From positions 1 to 18,134 of the forward strand of contig JAHELX010000048.1 in NCBI GenBank assembly GCA_024643945.1: 18,134 nt of DNA, read 5' to 3'. Under the pieces are notes generated by a model, which made no database searches, was not told where the DNA came from, and saw only the letters and a list, made by a program, of their open reading frames with translations. A program made the translations under genes and the position numbers. Below are positions 7,033-14,405 of this stretch, in pieces; position 1 is the stretch's first letter, and the number at the start of each line of letters is the position of its first letter. This stretch comes from Anaerolineales bacterium. Lineage in GTDB: Bacteria; Chloroflexota; Anaerolineae; 4572-78; NAK82.

Positions 7033-7470
7033 TCAGCGCTGCACGTAGGCTAATTCTTCGCGGGCCAGGCTCTGCTGGCGTACTGCCTCCAGTCCCTGAG
7101 TGCGAGCGACTCTGAGGATCTCGTCCACGCGCCATACCAACTGGTCGGGTGTCACCGGCTTCACCAGGTAATCCACCACCATCGGACCACAGTCGAACGC
7201 CTGTTGCACTTCGCGCTGCAATCCCTTAGCGCTCAGGAACATAATTGGGATGTGAGGGGCCTCTTTGCCGATCATCCGAGCTGCATCGTAGCCAGTCATC
7301 ATCGGCATGCGCACGTCCAAGATGACCAGGTCAATCGGCTCGTCGCGCACAATCTGCACCGCCTGCGCGCCATTGATGGCTTCATACACCTGGTACTCTT
7401 TCTGGCGCAACACATAGGCAAAGAGTTCTCGGCAGTCTCGGTCATCTTCGGCGTAAAGGATCGTAGGCAT
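7033..7470 (-). CDS. Single-domain response regulator (CheY-like receiver)
   Basis: The 145-residue protein is a receiver domain with no DNA-binding or enzymatic output domain. Acidic-pocket residues E8, D9 and D10 lie in YAEDDRD. The phosphoacceptor is D52 in LVILDVRMPMMTG, the switch residue is S80 in IMFLSAKG, and the conserved lysine is K104 in YLVKPVTP. About 30 residues after the fifth helix form a short helical tail rich in R and E. It starts 3 bp after the polymerase X stop. Its AGGAGG site lies inside the last codons of that gene, so translation is coupled. No histidine kinase is in the window. The role could be CheY-like signalling or a phosphorelay, and any link to DNA repair rests only on this arrangement. 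Confidence 0.92.
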   Translation of the reverse strand: MPTILYAEDDRDCRELFAYVLRQKEYQVYEAINGAQAVQIVRDEPIDLVILDVRMPMMTGYDAARMIGKEAPHIPIMFLSAKGLQREVQQAFDCGPMVVDYLVKPVTPDQLVWRVDEILRVARTQGLEAVRQQSLAREELAYVQR

Positions 7471-7473
7471 TGT

Positions 7474-9249
7474 TTATGCGCCTCCTTTTCTGAGAGCCAA
7501 CAATGCTTCAAGAGGAAAGGTATTGGCGATATGCTCCGGTCCCGCCCAGCCACGTCGGGCGGTAGCCACGCCGAAAAGCAAGTTGTCAAAGCCATCGGGG
7601 TGATGAGCATCGGTGTTAATGACTAACCGCACCCCCAGCTCAACCGCGCGTCGCACGTGGACGTCGTCCAAGTCCAGCCGCTCCGGGGCAGCGTTGATTT
7701 CTATCATTGTACCCGTTTCGGCGGCAACACGCAAAACCTCATCCAGGTCAACCGCGCTTTCCTCGCGTTGGGTGAGAAGACGTCCCGATGGATGCCCGAT
7801 GACATCCACGTGGGGGTTGTGCATGGCCCGCACCACGCGACCGGTAATGGTTTCGCGCTCCTGGCGCAATCCGGAATGCACTGAAGCCACGACGACATCT
7901 AATTCGACCAGCACTTCGTCCGGGAAGTCTAGCGAGCCATCGGCTTTAATTTCGACTTCAGTACCCTGGAGCAATCGCAGCCGCGGCAACTTGGCCTGCA
8001 CTGCTTGGATTTCGGCCCGCTGTTCATGCAGGCGTTCTGGAGTGAGGCCGCCAGTCATCCCCAGGCTCTGGCTATGGTCGCTGATGACCAGGTATTCGTA
8101 GCCCCGCGCTTCGGCAGCCAGGGCCATATCTTCAATGCTGGCCATCCCATCGCTCCAGGTTGAGTGGCAGTGGACTTCGCCCCGAATGTCGTGGATTGAT
8201 ACCAGCCGCGGCAGCTCATGCGCCAGGGCCGCTTCGATCTCGCCTCGATCCTCGCGAAGCTCTGGCTCGATGAAGGGTAGCCCCAGCGCCCGATAGACTT
8301 CTTCCTCCTCGGCGCAAAGGATCTCCGAGCTGTCCTCACCTTTCCCCCCAGCGGCCTCATCCGCATTTGCAGAGGGACGGCTGCGGGTCAGGCTGTACTC
8401 ACTGAGACTGAAGCCACGCTTGAGTGCCAGTTCGCGCAGCTTTACGTTGTGGGCCTGGCTGCCGGTGAAGTATTGCAAGGCCGTCCCCCAGCGCATCTCG
8501 TCCAGACAACGCAAATCAGCCTCCAGACCATTCAGCAGTCGCACGCGAGTTTTGGTCTCGCCGCTCAGCATCACCGTTTCCACCTGGGGCAATCGATGGA
8601 AAGCAGCCATTACACTGGTGGGGTCGCCGGTGGCAGCCAGGATGTCCAGGTCGCCGATGGTAGGGGAGAAGCGGCGCAAACTGCCAGCGTAGGTGACACG
8701 CCGCACTTGAGACAATCGCGCCAGCGCCACCACGAGGTCGCGCGCCAGCGGGAAGGCAACCCCCAGATGCACCCGGTCGGTGACGCGGCGGGCCAGAGAC
8801 TCGATCCCAGCCAAGATTTTCGCCTCAGTTTTAACGCCGAAGCCGGGCAGGGTACGTAACTGACCAGCCTCAGCCGCCACTTTTACCTGGGTGACGGTAG
8901 TCAGACCTAATTCCTGCCACATAATTCGCGTCTTTTTGGGGCCTACATCAGGGATACGTAACACGTCGCTTAGCGAAGGGGGGATTTCGGCTGCCAGCTT
9001 ATCGTAAAAGCTCATACGCCCGGTGCTGAGCAGTTCATTGATCTTGTCGGAGATGGCCTTGCCCACGCCGGGGATCTCTTGCAGCTTTCCTTCTCGCCAC
9101 ACCTCGTTGATGTCGCGTCCCAAGTTGGCGATATTGTCAGCCGCCTTGCGATAGGCCAGCACCCGGTAGATGGCCTCACCTTTAATCTCGGACAAGTCAG
9201 CTATCTTATAAAAAATCTCAGCCACTTGCCGATTGGTGTAACGGGGCAC
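7474..9249 (-). CDS. polX: Family X DNA polymerase with PHP 3'-5' exonuclease domain (PolX)
   Basis: The 591-residue protein has the full bacterial PolX layout. N-terminal helix-hairpin-helix segments include IPGVGKAIS (59-67) and IPDVGPKK (99-106). The polymerase palm has YAGSLRR (187-193), the metal pair D200/D202 in GDLDIL and the third aspartate D245 in EADLRC. The PHP nuclease begins at about 355 with HCHSTWSDG (360-368), DHS (391-393), E431, H458 (SVHSG), H486 (IGHPSGR) and D547/H549 in NTDAHH. PolX fills short gaps in base excision repair and trims 3' ends. A 20-residue low-complexity linker (about 290-310) joins the two halves. The GTG start is supported by GGAGGT five bases upstream and a promoter at 9282-9310. 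All catalytic residues checked are present. Confidence 0.96.
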   Translation of the reverse strand: MPRYTNRQVAEIFYKIADLSEIKGEAIYRVLAYRKAADNIANLGRDINEVWREGKLQEIPGVGKAISDKINELLSTGRMSFYDKLAAEIPPSLSDVLRIPDVGPKKTRIMWQELGLTTVTQVKVAAEAGQLRTLPGFGVKTEAKILAGIESLARRVTDRVHLGVAFPLARDLVVALARLSQVRRVTYAGSLRRFSPTIGDLDILAATGDPTSVMAAFHRLPQVETVMLSGETKTRVRLLNGLEADLRCLDEMRWGTALQYFTGSQAHNVKLRELALKRGFSLSEYSLTRSRPSANADEAAGGKGEDSSEILCAEEEEVYRALGLPFIEPELREDRGEIEAALAHELPRLVSIHDIRGEVHCHSTWSDGMASIEDMALAAEARGYEYLVISDHSQSLGMTGGLTPERLHEQRAEIQAVQAKLPRLRLLQGTEVEIKADGSLDFPDEVLVELDVVVASVHSGLRQERETITGRVVRAMHNPHVDVIGHPSGRLLTQREESAVDLDEVLRVAAETGTMIEINAAPERLDLDDVHVRRAVELGVRLVINTDAHHPDGFDNLLFGVATARRGWAGPEHIANTFPLEALLALRKGGA

Positions 9250-9281
9250 GCCGACCTCCAGTCTACACAGTTTACATAGGT

Positions 9282-9310
9282 ATTATAGCACGGGGGAGGA
9301 GCAATAGCAA
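9282..9310 (-). promoter_or_regulatory. Promoter of polX and the response regulator
   Basis: Read on the - strand, TTGCTA (9310-9305) and a perfect TATAAT (9287-9282) are separated by 17 bp. Transcription would start near 9275, about 25 bases before the GTG start of polX. The rest of the 9250-9450 gap shows no gene. It contains a small CCCC-TCC-GGGG hairpin and a CCCAACGCACGTGGG partial palindrome, neither a clear terminator for the methyltransferase. Confidence 0.7.
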
Positions 9311-9450
9311 CAGGAGAATGGTCTTACCGGGATCTCCCCACTCCAATACTCGATATTTTCATTTATACCCAACGCACGTGGGTGTACCTCCCCTCCGGGG
9401 AAAATTCCCGAGTCGTGAGAGCAACCTGTCACCCAATTTTCTCGGAAACT

Positions 9451-10209
9451 TCACGTACGGGTATTATATCTTGTCCCCCATAGCAACAGATAGCGAGACA
9501 CATACGAGAGCGGTCCGGCACGTAGATCCCGTTCCATGCGCTCAATGCCCCGCTCAAAGGCCGCTTCTGGGATCAAATGAAGCGCTGAAAAGGCCTTGTC
9601 ACGATATGGCTGGATGTCGGTAAGTTGATACGAAGACTCTACTAAATTCTCAGTAATTTCAGTCAACCCGACACTCTCCATCAGACGTCGAAGCTCGGCA
9701 ATACGGGGATACCGGCCTAACTCGACCTCGACCGTCTCCGGGAAGTAAACCGCCGTCGGCTGGCGATGGCGGATGATCCATTCGGAGTCGGTCACGGTGC
9801 ACAATTTTCCGCCCGCCTTGAGCACGCGGTACGCCTCCCGGAAATACCTCAGGTGGTCCAGCACGTGATGAATCACGTCCACAGAAAACACCAGGTCAAA
9901 GAAGCCATCAGGGGAGTCCAGGCTTTCTGCCCGGCCCAGTTGAAAATGGACTCTGCTCGATCGTTCTCTGGCTTTGGTCAACATCCCTTCCGACGGATCA
10001 ACACCCCAGCACGTAGAGCCAACCAGCGATTTCAGGGCAAGGATGTAATTGCCTGTGCCGCATCCTAACTCGAGCACTTGAGAAGTGCTATCAACCCCGC
10101 TGGTGGATATCAGACTCGTCAGGACACCCGGGTGAACTTGACGATGCTGTGCGTATTCTGATGCAATTTGATTGTAGTCGATCACGGTGTAGTGTCCACT
10201 TCTCCACAT
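9451..10209 (-). CDS. Class I SAM-dependent methyltransferase
   Basis: The 252-residue protein has a Rossmann-fold methyltransferase domain of the Methyltransf_11 type. Motif I is VLELGCGTGNY (45-55), which binds S-adenosylmethionine. The acidic end of strand beta2 follows in CWGVDPSEGML, then FDLVFSVDVIHHVLD (motif IV/post-I region) and a YRVLKAGGKL segment. The C-terminal 90 residues have no recognised signature and probably cap the substrate pocket. The methylated target is unknown. The ATG at 10209 lies 32 bp after the nitroreductase stop, with no clear ribosome site just before it. An in-frame GTG eight codons in is an alternative start. Confidence 0.88.
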   Translation of the reverse strand: MWRSGHYTVIDYNQIASEYAQHRQVHPGVLTSLISTSGVDSTSQVLELGCGTGNYILALKSLVGSTCWGVDPSEGMLTKARERSSRVHFQLGRAESLDSPDGFFDLVFSVDVIHHVLDHLRYFREAYRVLKAGGKLCTVTDSEWIIRHRQPTAVYFPETVEVELGRYPRIAELRRLMESVGLTEITENLVESSYQLTDIQPYRDKAFSALHLIPEAAFERGIERMERDLRAGPLSYVSRYLLLWGTRYNTRT

Positions 10210-10241
10210 AGCAGTTCAAAGCGCACACTGCTCAAAATCTC

Positions 10242-10766
10242 CTACCATCTTTCCCAATGCACAATCTCTTGCAAAGGCCGCCGTCCCAGACTCGCCAAAA
10301 CATCCTCGCGCGGCCGGCCTTCAATGGTCGAGGCGGCGTCGGGATCTGGGTAACCGAAGGAGATAGCAATCTGGACGTCTCGCTCTTGGGGCACGTCCAA
10401 GATAGTCCGGGCACAGGCTTCGTCGTGCAGGGCAGCGACGCACGAGCCGACATCATCGGCCCAAGCTGCCAGCATCATGTTCTGCACGGCACGCCCGGCA
10501 TCGAAGGCTGCCCGCTGGCCCGGTTCAGTGACAATCACAATCGCAACCGCCGCCCCGCGTAAGTGGCCGGCATACCGTCCGCAATTCGCTAGCTTATCCA
10601 GTGTCTCACGCGCCTGCACGACGATAAAATCCCATGGTTGGGTGTTCTTGGAGCTCCCCGCCCAGCGACCGGCTTGCAAGATGCGTGCCAGCACGTCTTC
10701 GGGCAAGGGCAGGTCAACGAAGTGCCGCACGGCGCGCCGGGTGATAATGGTCTTGTACGTGTCCAC
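10242..10766 (-). CDS. Nitroreductase-family FMN-dependent oxidoreductase
   Basis: The protein has 174 residues from the GTG at 10766, which follows AAGGAGG six bases upstream. A longer in-frame extension to 10820 lacks a ribosome site and adds an arginine-rich leader. The nitroreductase hallmarks are near the N-terminus: ITRRAVRHF (8-16), whose arginines bind the FMN phosphate, and AGSSKNTQPWDFIVV (36-50). A central AVQNMMLAAWADDVGSCVAAL helix and a C-terminal SFGYPD follow. The family forms dimers that bind FMN and reduce nitro compounds, quinones, enones or other electron acceptors with NAD(P)H. At 174 residues it is among the shorter members. The physiological substrate is unknown. It is followed by the methyltransferase on the same strand. 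Confidence 0.9.
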   Translation of the reverse strand: MDTYKTIITRRAVRHFVDLPLPEDVLARILQAGRWAGSSKNTQPWDFIVVQARETLDKLANCGRYAGHLRGAAVAIVIVTEPGQRAAFDAGRAVQNMMLAAWADDVGSCVAALHDEACARTILDVPQERDVQIAISFGYPDPDAASTIEGRPREDVLASLGRRPLQEIVHWERW

Positions 10767-10777
10767 ACCTGTCCTCC

Positions 10778-11026
10778 TTGAACCATGAATCTGCCCCACG
10801 CGCCTGCCCTCAGCTGACAAGCAGCCTGTTAGAGGCGATGCGGGCCCTCCATGGGGAAGGCGGCATCAGTCGAGTCTTTGAGAAGCGCATGGAGGGACTT
10901 AAAGCTCAATACCGCGCGTGTACTATCAACAAAGACCTGGCAGGTTGGGTTGAAAAGTTAGCCCAGGTTCGGGCCGAAGAGAGATACATGGCCGACTGGG
11001 AAAAGCGGGATGAAGATACCTGGTGA
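10778..11026 (+). pseudogene. Fragment resembling the middle of a SufR/DeoR-like winged-helix regulator
   Basis: This 82-codon reading frame has only a TTG start and no ribosome site, and runs opposite to all its neighbours. Its sequence (LLEAMRALHGEGGISRVFEKR, then LKAQYRA, then RAEERYMADWE) resembles the segment after the winged helix in iron-sulfur-type or ArsR-like regulators. There a GYMAE-like motif precedes the metal-binding cysteines. Both the DNA-binding N-terminus and the cysteine-containing C-terminus are missing, and neither appears in other frames nearby. I read it as the remnant of a decayed gene. It could instead be a small expressed protein. The match is from family memory, not a search. 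Confidence 0.5.
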
Positions 11027-11069
11027 TCCGGCGTAAGAAATAAGCGCCGCCAACGTATGAGGTATCCCT

Positions 11070-11657
11070 TCAGCTTGATAGTGCCTCAGCTAGATGGATG
11101 ACTAGCAGCACCTGGAAGAGTCGCCCCAGCAGCGCCACGTGTACTTCATCTGCGGCATCCTCATCGAGGGCAGTAGCCAACAGCCCATCAACCAAGGCGA
11201 CCCGCTCTTCCGCCGATATGTCAGATCGCCCCGCCACCGAAAGCTGCCACAGTTCGCCTCGCAAAAACCAGACCGCCCGCATGTGAATCGGACGCAGCTC
11301 CCGGCTCCAGGCCTTCACGTATTGACGAGAGGCAAATACCATCAGGATTTCGCTCAGCCCCCCCAGCAGCATCCGTTTCAGCAATGCCTCGCCCGCTTCC
11401 GTCAGGTTCTCCAATGCGACGACACCCACCGCGCCGACATCAAGCATCGAAGCTAACTCACTATACTCGCGGGCGCCGAATTTGGCCTCAAGTTCGCTGA
11501 GATAGGCGTGAAACTCGCGTGCTACCTCGAGGGCACGGCGGGCAGCGTCGCTGCGGGTTGGGTCAGTTTCGGCCGCCAGCAGCCGCGTCTGCAAAGCCAG
11601 CAAGTCGGCTGGCGTCGGCTCAGTCAGCAGCCGGCCCAGCAAGTCCTGGAAGCTCAT
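11070..11657 (-). CDS. Conserved-looking hypothetical helical protein
   Basis: I do not recognise this 195-residue protein. It begins MSFQDLLGRLL after AGGAGATCC, a good ribosome site, and appears almost wholly alpha-helical with many A, L, E and R residues. There is no signal peptide, clear membrane span, cysteine cluster or known motif. The centre (about 75-110) is hydrophobic and glycine-containing. The end (DEDAADEVHVALLGRLFQVLLVIHLAEAL) is amphipathic and could mediate protein contacts. It starts 17 bp after the fabL stop, so it is probably the last gene of the proline dehydrogenase-fabL transcript. Size and context suggest a cytosolic accessory protein, but no function can be assigned. 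Confidence 0.75.
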   Translation of the reverse strand: MSFQDLLGRLLTEPTPADLLALQTRLLAAETDPTRSDAARRALEVAREFHAYLSELEAKFGAREYSELASMLDVGAVGVVALENLTEAGEALLKRMLLGGLSEILMVFASRQYVKAWSRELRPIHMRAVWFLRGELWQLSVAGRSDISAEERVALVDGLLATALDEDAADEVHVALLGRLFQVLLVIHLAEALSS

Positions 11658-11674
11658 GGATCTCCTCTCTCACG

Positions 11675-12454
11675 TCATGCCAAAAGCGACCACCCACCAT
11701 CCACCACGATTGTCTGCCCGATAATCATGGCCGCGTCGTCGGAGCAAAGGAAGGCAACCACCTTGGCCACATCTTCGGGTGTGGTCACCCGGTGGGCCGG
11801 CGTCCGCGTAGCGGCCGCCTGTAACGTATCCTCCACGTCAATGGGGAAGAACTTCAGCGCATCCGTCTCAACGATGCCGGGTGAGACAGCATTAGCCGTA
11901 ATCCCTTTGGGAGCCAGTTCCACTGCCAGGTAACGGATGAGCGCCTCGATGGCCGCTTTGCTGACGCCGATAACGCCGTATTCGGAAAAAACGCGGGTAC
12001 TGCCGAAGCTGGTGACGCCAATGATACGCCCCCAGCCTTGGCCCTCCATCAGCGGCACTGCCTGCCGGGCACAGCGCAAAATCGAGCGAGCGTTGATGTC
12101 CAGCGTCCAATCCCAGTGCTTATCTTCCACCTGGGTAATGGGCCGGATGACGCCGCTGGCCGCGTTGCCCACCAGGATATCGCAACGCCCAAATTCCGAC
12201 CGTACCCGGTCGAACATGGCTTCGATTTCGGCGACATCGCCTACATTGGCCTTGACGGCAAGGGCGCGCCGCCCGCGCGCCATGATCTCGGCAACTACCT
12301 CTTCGGCCGCCGACTGCTTGCGTATGTAATTGACGACAATATCGGCCCCCCGAGTGGCCAACTCCAGGGCAGTGGCCCGCCCGATGCCCCGCGACGAGCC
12401 AGTGATGAGCGCAACGCGCCCTTGCAAAGGTCGATCCGCCATATGATCAATCAT
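11675..12454 (-). CDS. fabL: Enoyl-[acyl-carrier-protein] reductase III, NADPH (FabL-type SDR)
   Basis: This 259-residue short-chain dehydrogenase matches FabL of Bacillus closely by eye. It has ALITGSSRGIGRA (15-27) for the cofactor, KANVGDVAEIEAMF (68-81), and NAASG followed by HWDWT and INAR. The tail DTDALK-like ETDALKFFP plus IIGQTIVVDGGWSLL is also typical. The active-site pair is Y159 and K166, a Y-x6-K spacing. That is the enoyl-reductase pattern, not the Y-x3-K of ketoreductases such as FabG. FabL does the last reduction of fatty-acid elongation, and its presence can confer triclosan tolerance. ATGs at 12454 and 12442 are both possible, and neither has a clear ribosome site. The gene follows proline dehydrogenase by 27 bp. 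Confidence 0.88.
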   Translation of the reverse strand: MIDHMADRPLQGRVALITGSSRGIGRATALELATRGADIVVNYIRKQSAAEEVVAEIMARGRRALAVKANVGDVAEIEAMFDRVRSEFGRCDILVGNAASGVIRPITQVEDKHWDWTLDINARSILRCARQAVPLMEGQGWGRIIGVTSFGSTRVFSEYGVIGVSKAAIEALIRYLAVELAPKGITANAVSPGIVETDALKFFPIDVEDTLQAAATRTPAHRVTTPEDVAKVVAFLCSDDAAMIIGQTIVVDGGWSLLA

Positions 12455-12481
12455 GTGTTTTGTTACCCATAGAGCCGCGTA

Positions 12482-13408
12482 TCAACGCCCCAAAAAAGCC
12501 CGGACCATAAACAGCACATTCGACGGACGCTCGGCCAGGCGGCGCATAAAATAGGGATACCACTGCGTCCCATAGGGCACGTAGACGCGCACTCGATAGC
12601 CGTCGGCAGCCAAACGCTGTTGCCAATCGCGCCGGATGCCATGCAACATTTGAAATTCAAACGGATCCTTACCAATACCTTGCTTAGCCACTTCCCGCTC
12701 AGCCCGCAGAATCAGGACATGATCGTGGGTACCCAGAGCGGGATAAAAGCCAGTTTCCCGCGCCCGTTCGCCCAACATTAAATCCATCAGCCGGGCGAAG
12801 TTGGCATCCACATCTTTCTTTTCCTTCCAGGCGATGCTGGGTGGCTCGTCATAAGCCCCTTTGCACAGACGGACACTAGTCCCGCGCTCGATGAGTCCTT
12901 TCAAGTCCGCCTCGGTACGGAAGAGATAAGCCTGCAACGCCAGCCGCAAATTCTTATGTTCGTCCAGCAGACAGTGAAAGACGTCGAGAGTTCTCTGGGT
13001 ATATTCCGAACCTTCGATGTCAATCTCCACTGTATTCCCTAGCGACTCGGCAGTTTCAATGATAGGCCGCATCGTGTCGCAGCAGAAATCTTCGCCGAAG
13101 TCCAGGCCCACGTGGGTCAGTTTGACCGAGATGGTGGCTTGCACATCCTCGGCAGCGATGCGCTGCAGAAGCTCCTGGTACTCCTGAGCCGCGCGCTGAG
13201 CATCCTCTTGGGTAGCGACGTTCTCCCCCAGATGATCGAGTGTAGCCAGGATTCCCCGGGCATTTAGCTCCCGCACCACGGCAATGGCCTCATCTAACGT
13301 CTCGCCGGCGATGAAGCGACGCGCAGTACGCCGGGCTGGCCCAAACTGGGTCACAAAGCGGTGCATGGCCTCACTGTGAGAAAGTGTAATCAAAAAGCTG
13401 CGTAACAT
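12482..13408 (-). CDS. Monofunctional proline dehydrogenase (FAD)
   Basis: The 308-residue protein is the length of the Thermus-type stand-alone ProDH and has its barrel motifs. These are TLDHLGEN (56-63), ISVKLTHVG (93-101), EIDIEGSEYT (128-137), VRLCKGAYDE (179-188), GTHDH (226-230) and FEFQMLHGIR (250-259). The substrate-binding end is YVPYG then YFMRRLAERPSN (286-297), with the arginines and glutamate that hold proline. The enzyme oxidises proline to pyrroline-5-carboxylate and passes electrons to the quinone pool. The partner P5C dehydrogenase is not in the window. AAGGAGGTCACCC immediately before the ATG is a strong ribosome site. It probably leads a transcript with fabL and the 195-residue protein. 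Confidence 0.95.
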   Translation of the reverse strand: MLRSFLITLSHSEAMHRFVTQFGPARRTARRFIAGETLDEAIAVVRELNARGILATLDHLGENVATQEDAQRAAQEYQELLQRIAAEDVQATISVKLTHVGLDFGEDFCCDTMRPIIETAESLGNTVEIDIEGSEYTQRTLDVFHCLLDEHKNLRLALQAYLFRTEADLKGLIERGTSVRLCKGAYDEPPSIAWKEKKDVDANFARLMDLMLGERARETGFYPALGTHDHVLILRAEREVAKQGIGKDPFEFQMLHGIRRDWQQRLAADGYRVRVYVPYGTQWYPYFMRRLAERPSNVLFMVRAFLGR

Positions 13409-13480
13409 GGGTGACCTCCTTCGTTGGAGTTATTTATAAGGGGCATCGGTGGCCCTCTCATCTACACAGCTCAGAATGCA

Positions 13481-14272
13481 TCATGTCTGTACGACTTGGA
13501 TGCGTTGGGCAAAGTAGTCTAGTGCCCAGGGAGCGCCAGCCAGTACCGGCTCAGAACACTTGCGCCCATCGGCCAATGCGGCCAGATCCAGAGAGCGCCC
13601 GGACAGGTAGCGCAGGTTACCGCCCGCCGCCCGCAAGATCGACAGGGCGGCGGCAATGTCCCACAGAGAGGGGCGCCCCAACAGGGCGGCAACCGCCATC
13701 CCACGGGCCACGTAGCATATGTGAGCGGCTGTGCTCCCCAGGCTACGCGTCTTGCCGATAAAATCAATATGATATTTGCGATGCGCCCCCGACGTCACGC
13801 ATAAGAACGATTCATCGTCAATATGACTGCTGTTGTCTACATGAATCGATTGGCAGTTAAAGAAAGCATCGCGCCCCTGGCACAGGTAGAGTTCATCCAG
13901 CAGCGGCAGGTAAAAGATGCCGGCTACTGGCTCCCAATCTTGCAGGAGGCCGAGCGACACCCCCCACACCGGCAGGCCAGCCGCGTAGGCAGCCGTGCCG
14001 TCTATGGGGTCAATCGCCCACACCCGCCGGCTGTGCCCCCTGCGCGTGCCCATCTCCTCCCCCAGCAAGCTGTCGGTTGGGAAGGCCCGGCTCAGGGCTG
14101 AACGCAAGAACGTCTCCACCTGGCGGTCGGCCACGGTGACGACAGTATGATCAGCCTTGCGCGCCGTCGTCGCGTGACGAAAATGCTGCAGGGCAATCTC
14201 GCCGGCAGCCCGAACGATCTCCTCAAGCCATTCGAAATCTACGTCGGAGGACGGGTTGCTTTGTCTATCCAC
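13481..14272 (-). CDS. Inositol monophosphatase-family phosphatase
   Basis: The 263-residue protein has the Mg-dependent phosphatase motifs of the IMPase/FBPase/CysQ superfamily. They are TVADRQVE (46-53), GEE (71-73), WAIDPIDGTAAYAAGLP (85-101) with D88 and D91, and WDIAAA (204-209) with D205. Members hydrolyse inositol phosphates, fructose-1,6-bisphosphate, histidinol phosphate or PAP, and the sequence does not decide between these. The start is a GTG at 14272 with no ribosome site in front. A TGGTAGACT extended -10 ends 6 bp before it, so the message may be leaderless. The next gene downstream, proline dehydrogenase, is 72 bp away. The region between holds a TATAAA but no convincing -35. 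Confidence 0.9.
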   Translation of the reverse strand: MDRQSNPSSDVDFEWLEEIVRAAGEIALQHFRHATTARKADHTVVTVADRQVETFLRSALSRAFPTDSLLGEEMGTRRGHSRRVWAIDPIDGTAAYAAGLPVWGVSLGLLQDWEPVAGIFYLPLLDELYLCQGRDAFFNCQSIHVDNSSHIDDESFLCVTSGAHRKYHIDFIGKTRSLGSTAAHICYVARGMAVAALLGRPSLWDIAAALSILRAAGGNLRYLSGRSLDLAALADGRKCSEPVLAGAPWALDYFAQRIQVVQT

Positions 14273-14278
14273 ACAGCA

Positions 14279-14287
14279 AGTCTACCA
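14279..14287 (-). promoter_or_regulatory. Possible extended -10 giving a leaderless phosphatase message
   Basis: On the - strand TGGTAGACT (14287-14279) is a TGn-extended -10 with four of six -10 bases matching. Six bases later comes the GTG start of the phosphatase, exactly where transcription would begin. TTGTGA lies upstream at a long spacing of 19. The lack of a ribosome site fits, but the promoter is weak on sequence alone. Confidence 0.35.
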
Positions 14288-14337
14288 CATAAGTGGCGTT
14301 TTGTCACAACTCTTTCGTCCAATTTGAGGAGTCGGGG

Positions 14338-14343
14338 TATAAT
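14338..14343 (+). promoter_or_regulatory. -10 box of the SLC13 permease gene
   Basis: A perfect TATAAT (14338-14343) lies in the divergent gap. TTGTCA at 14301-14306 is too far upstream (31 bp), and no good -35 sits at 16-18 bp. Transcription would begin near 14350. That makes a TTG codon at 14355 too close to the 5' end and supports the start at 14406. Confidence 0.5.
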
Positions 14344-14405
14344 GCAGGCTGTCCTTGGAAACAGGTGAAAAGTCCTCATCCCTGTCCATAGGAGGGCACG
14401 AGCCT

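Noticed and set aside
9318..9623. + strand frame of 101 codons near 9.4 kb
   Set aside because: Half of it is antisense to the methyltransferase and the rest is proline/serine-rich with no motif or ribosome site.
10767..10820. N-terminal extension of the nitroreductase
   Set aside because: The GTG at 10766 has AAGGAGG at ideal spacing, and the extension would place that site inside the coding region.
11675..12454. FabG (3-oxoacyl-ACP reductase)
   Set aside because: The catalytic spacing is Y-x6-K, not Y-x3-K, and the sequence blocks match FabL.
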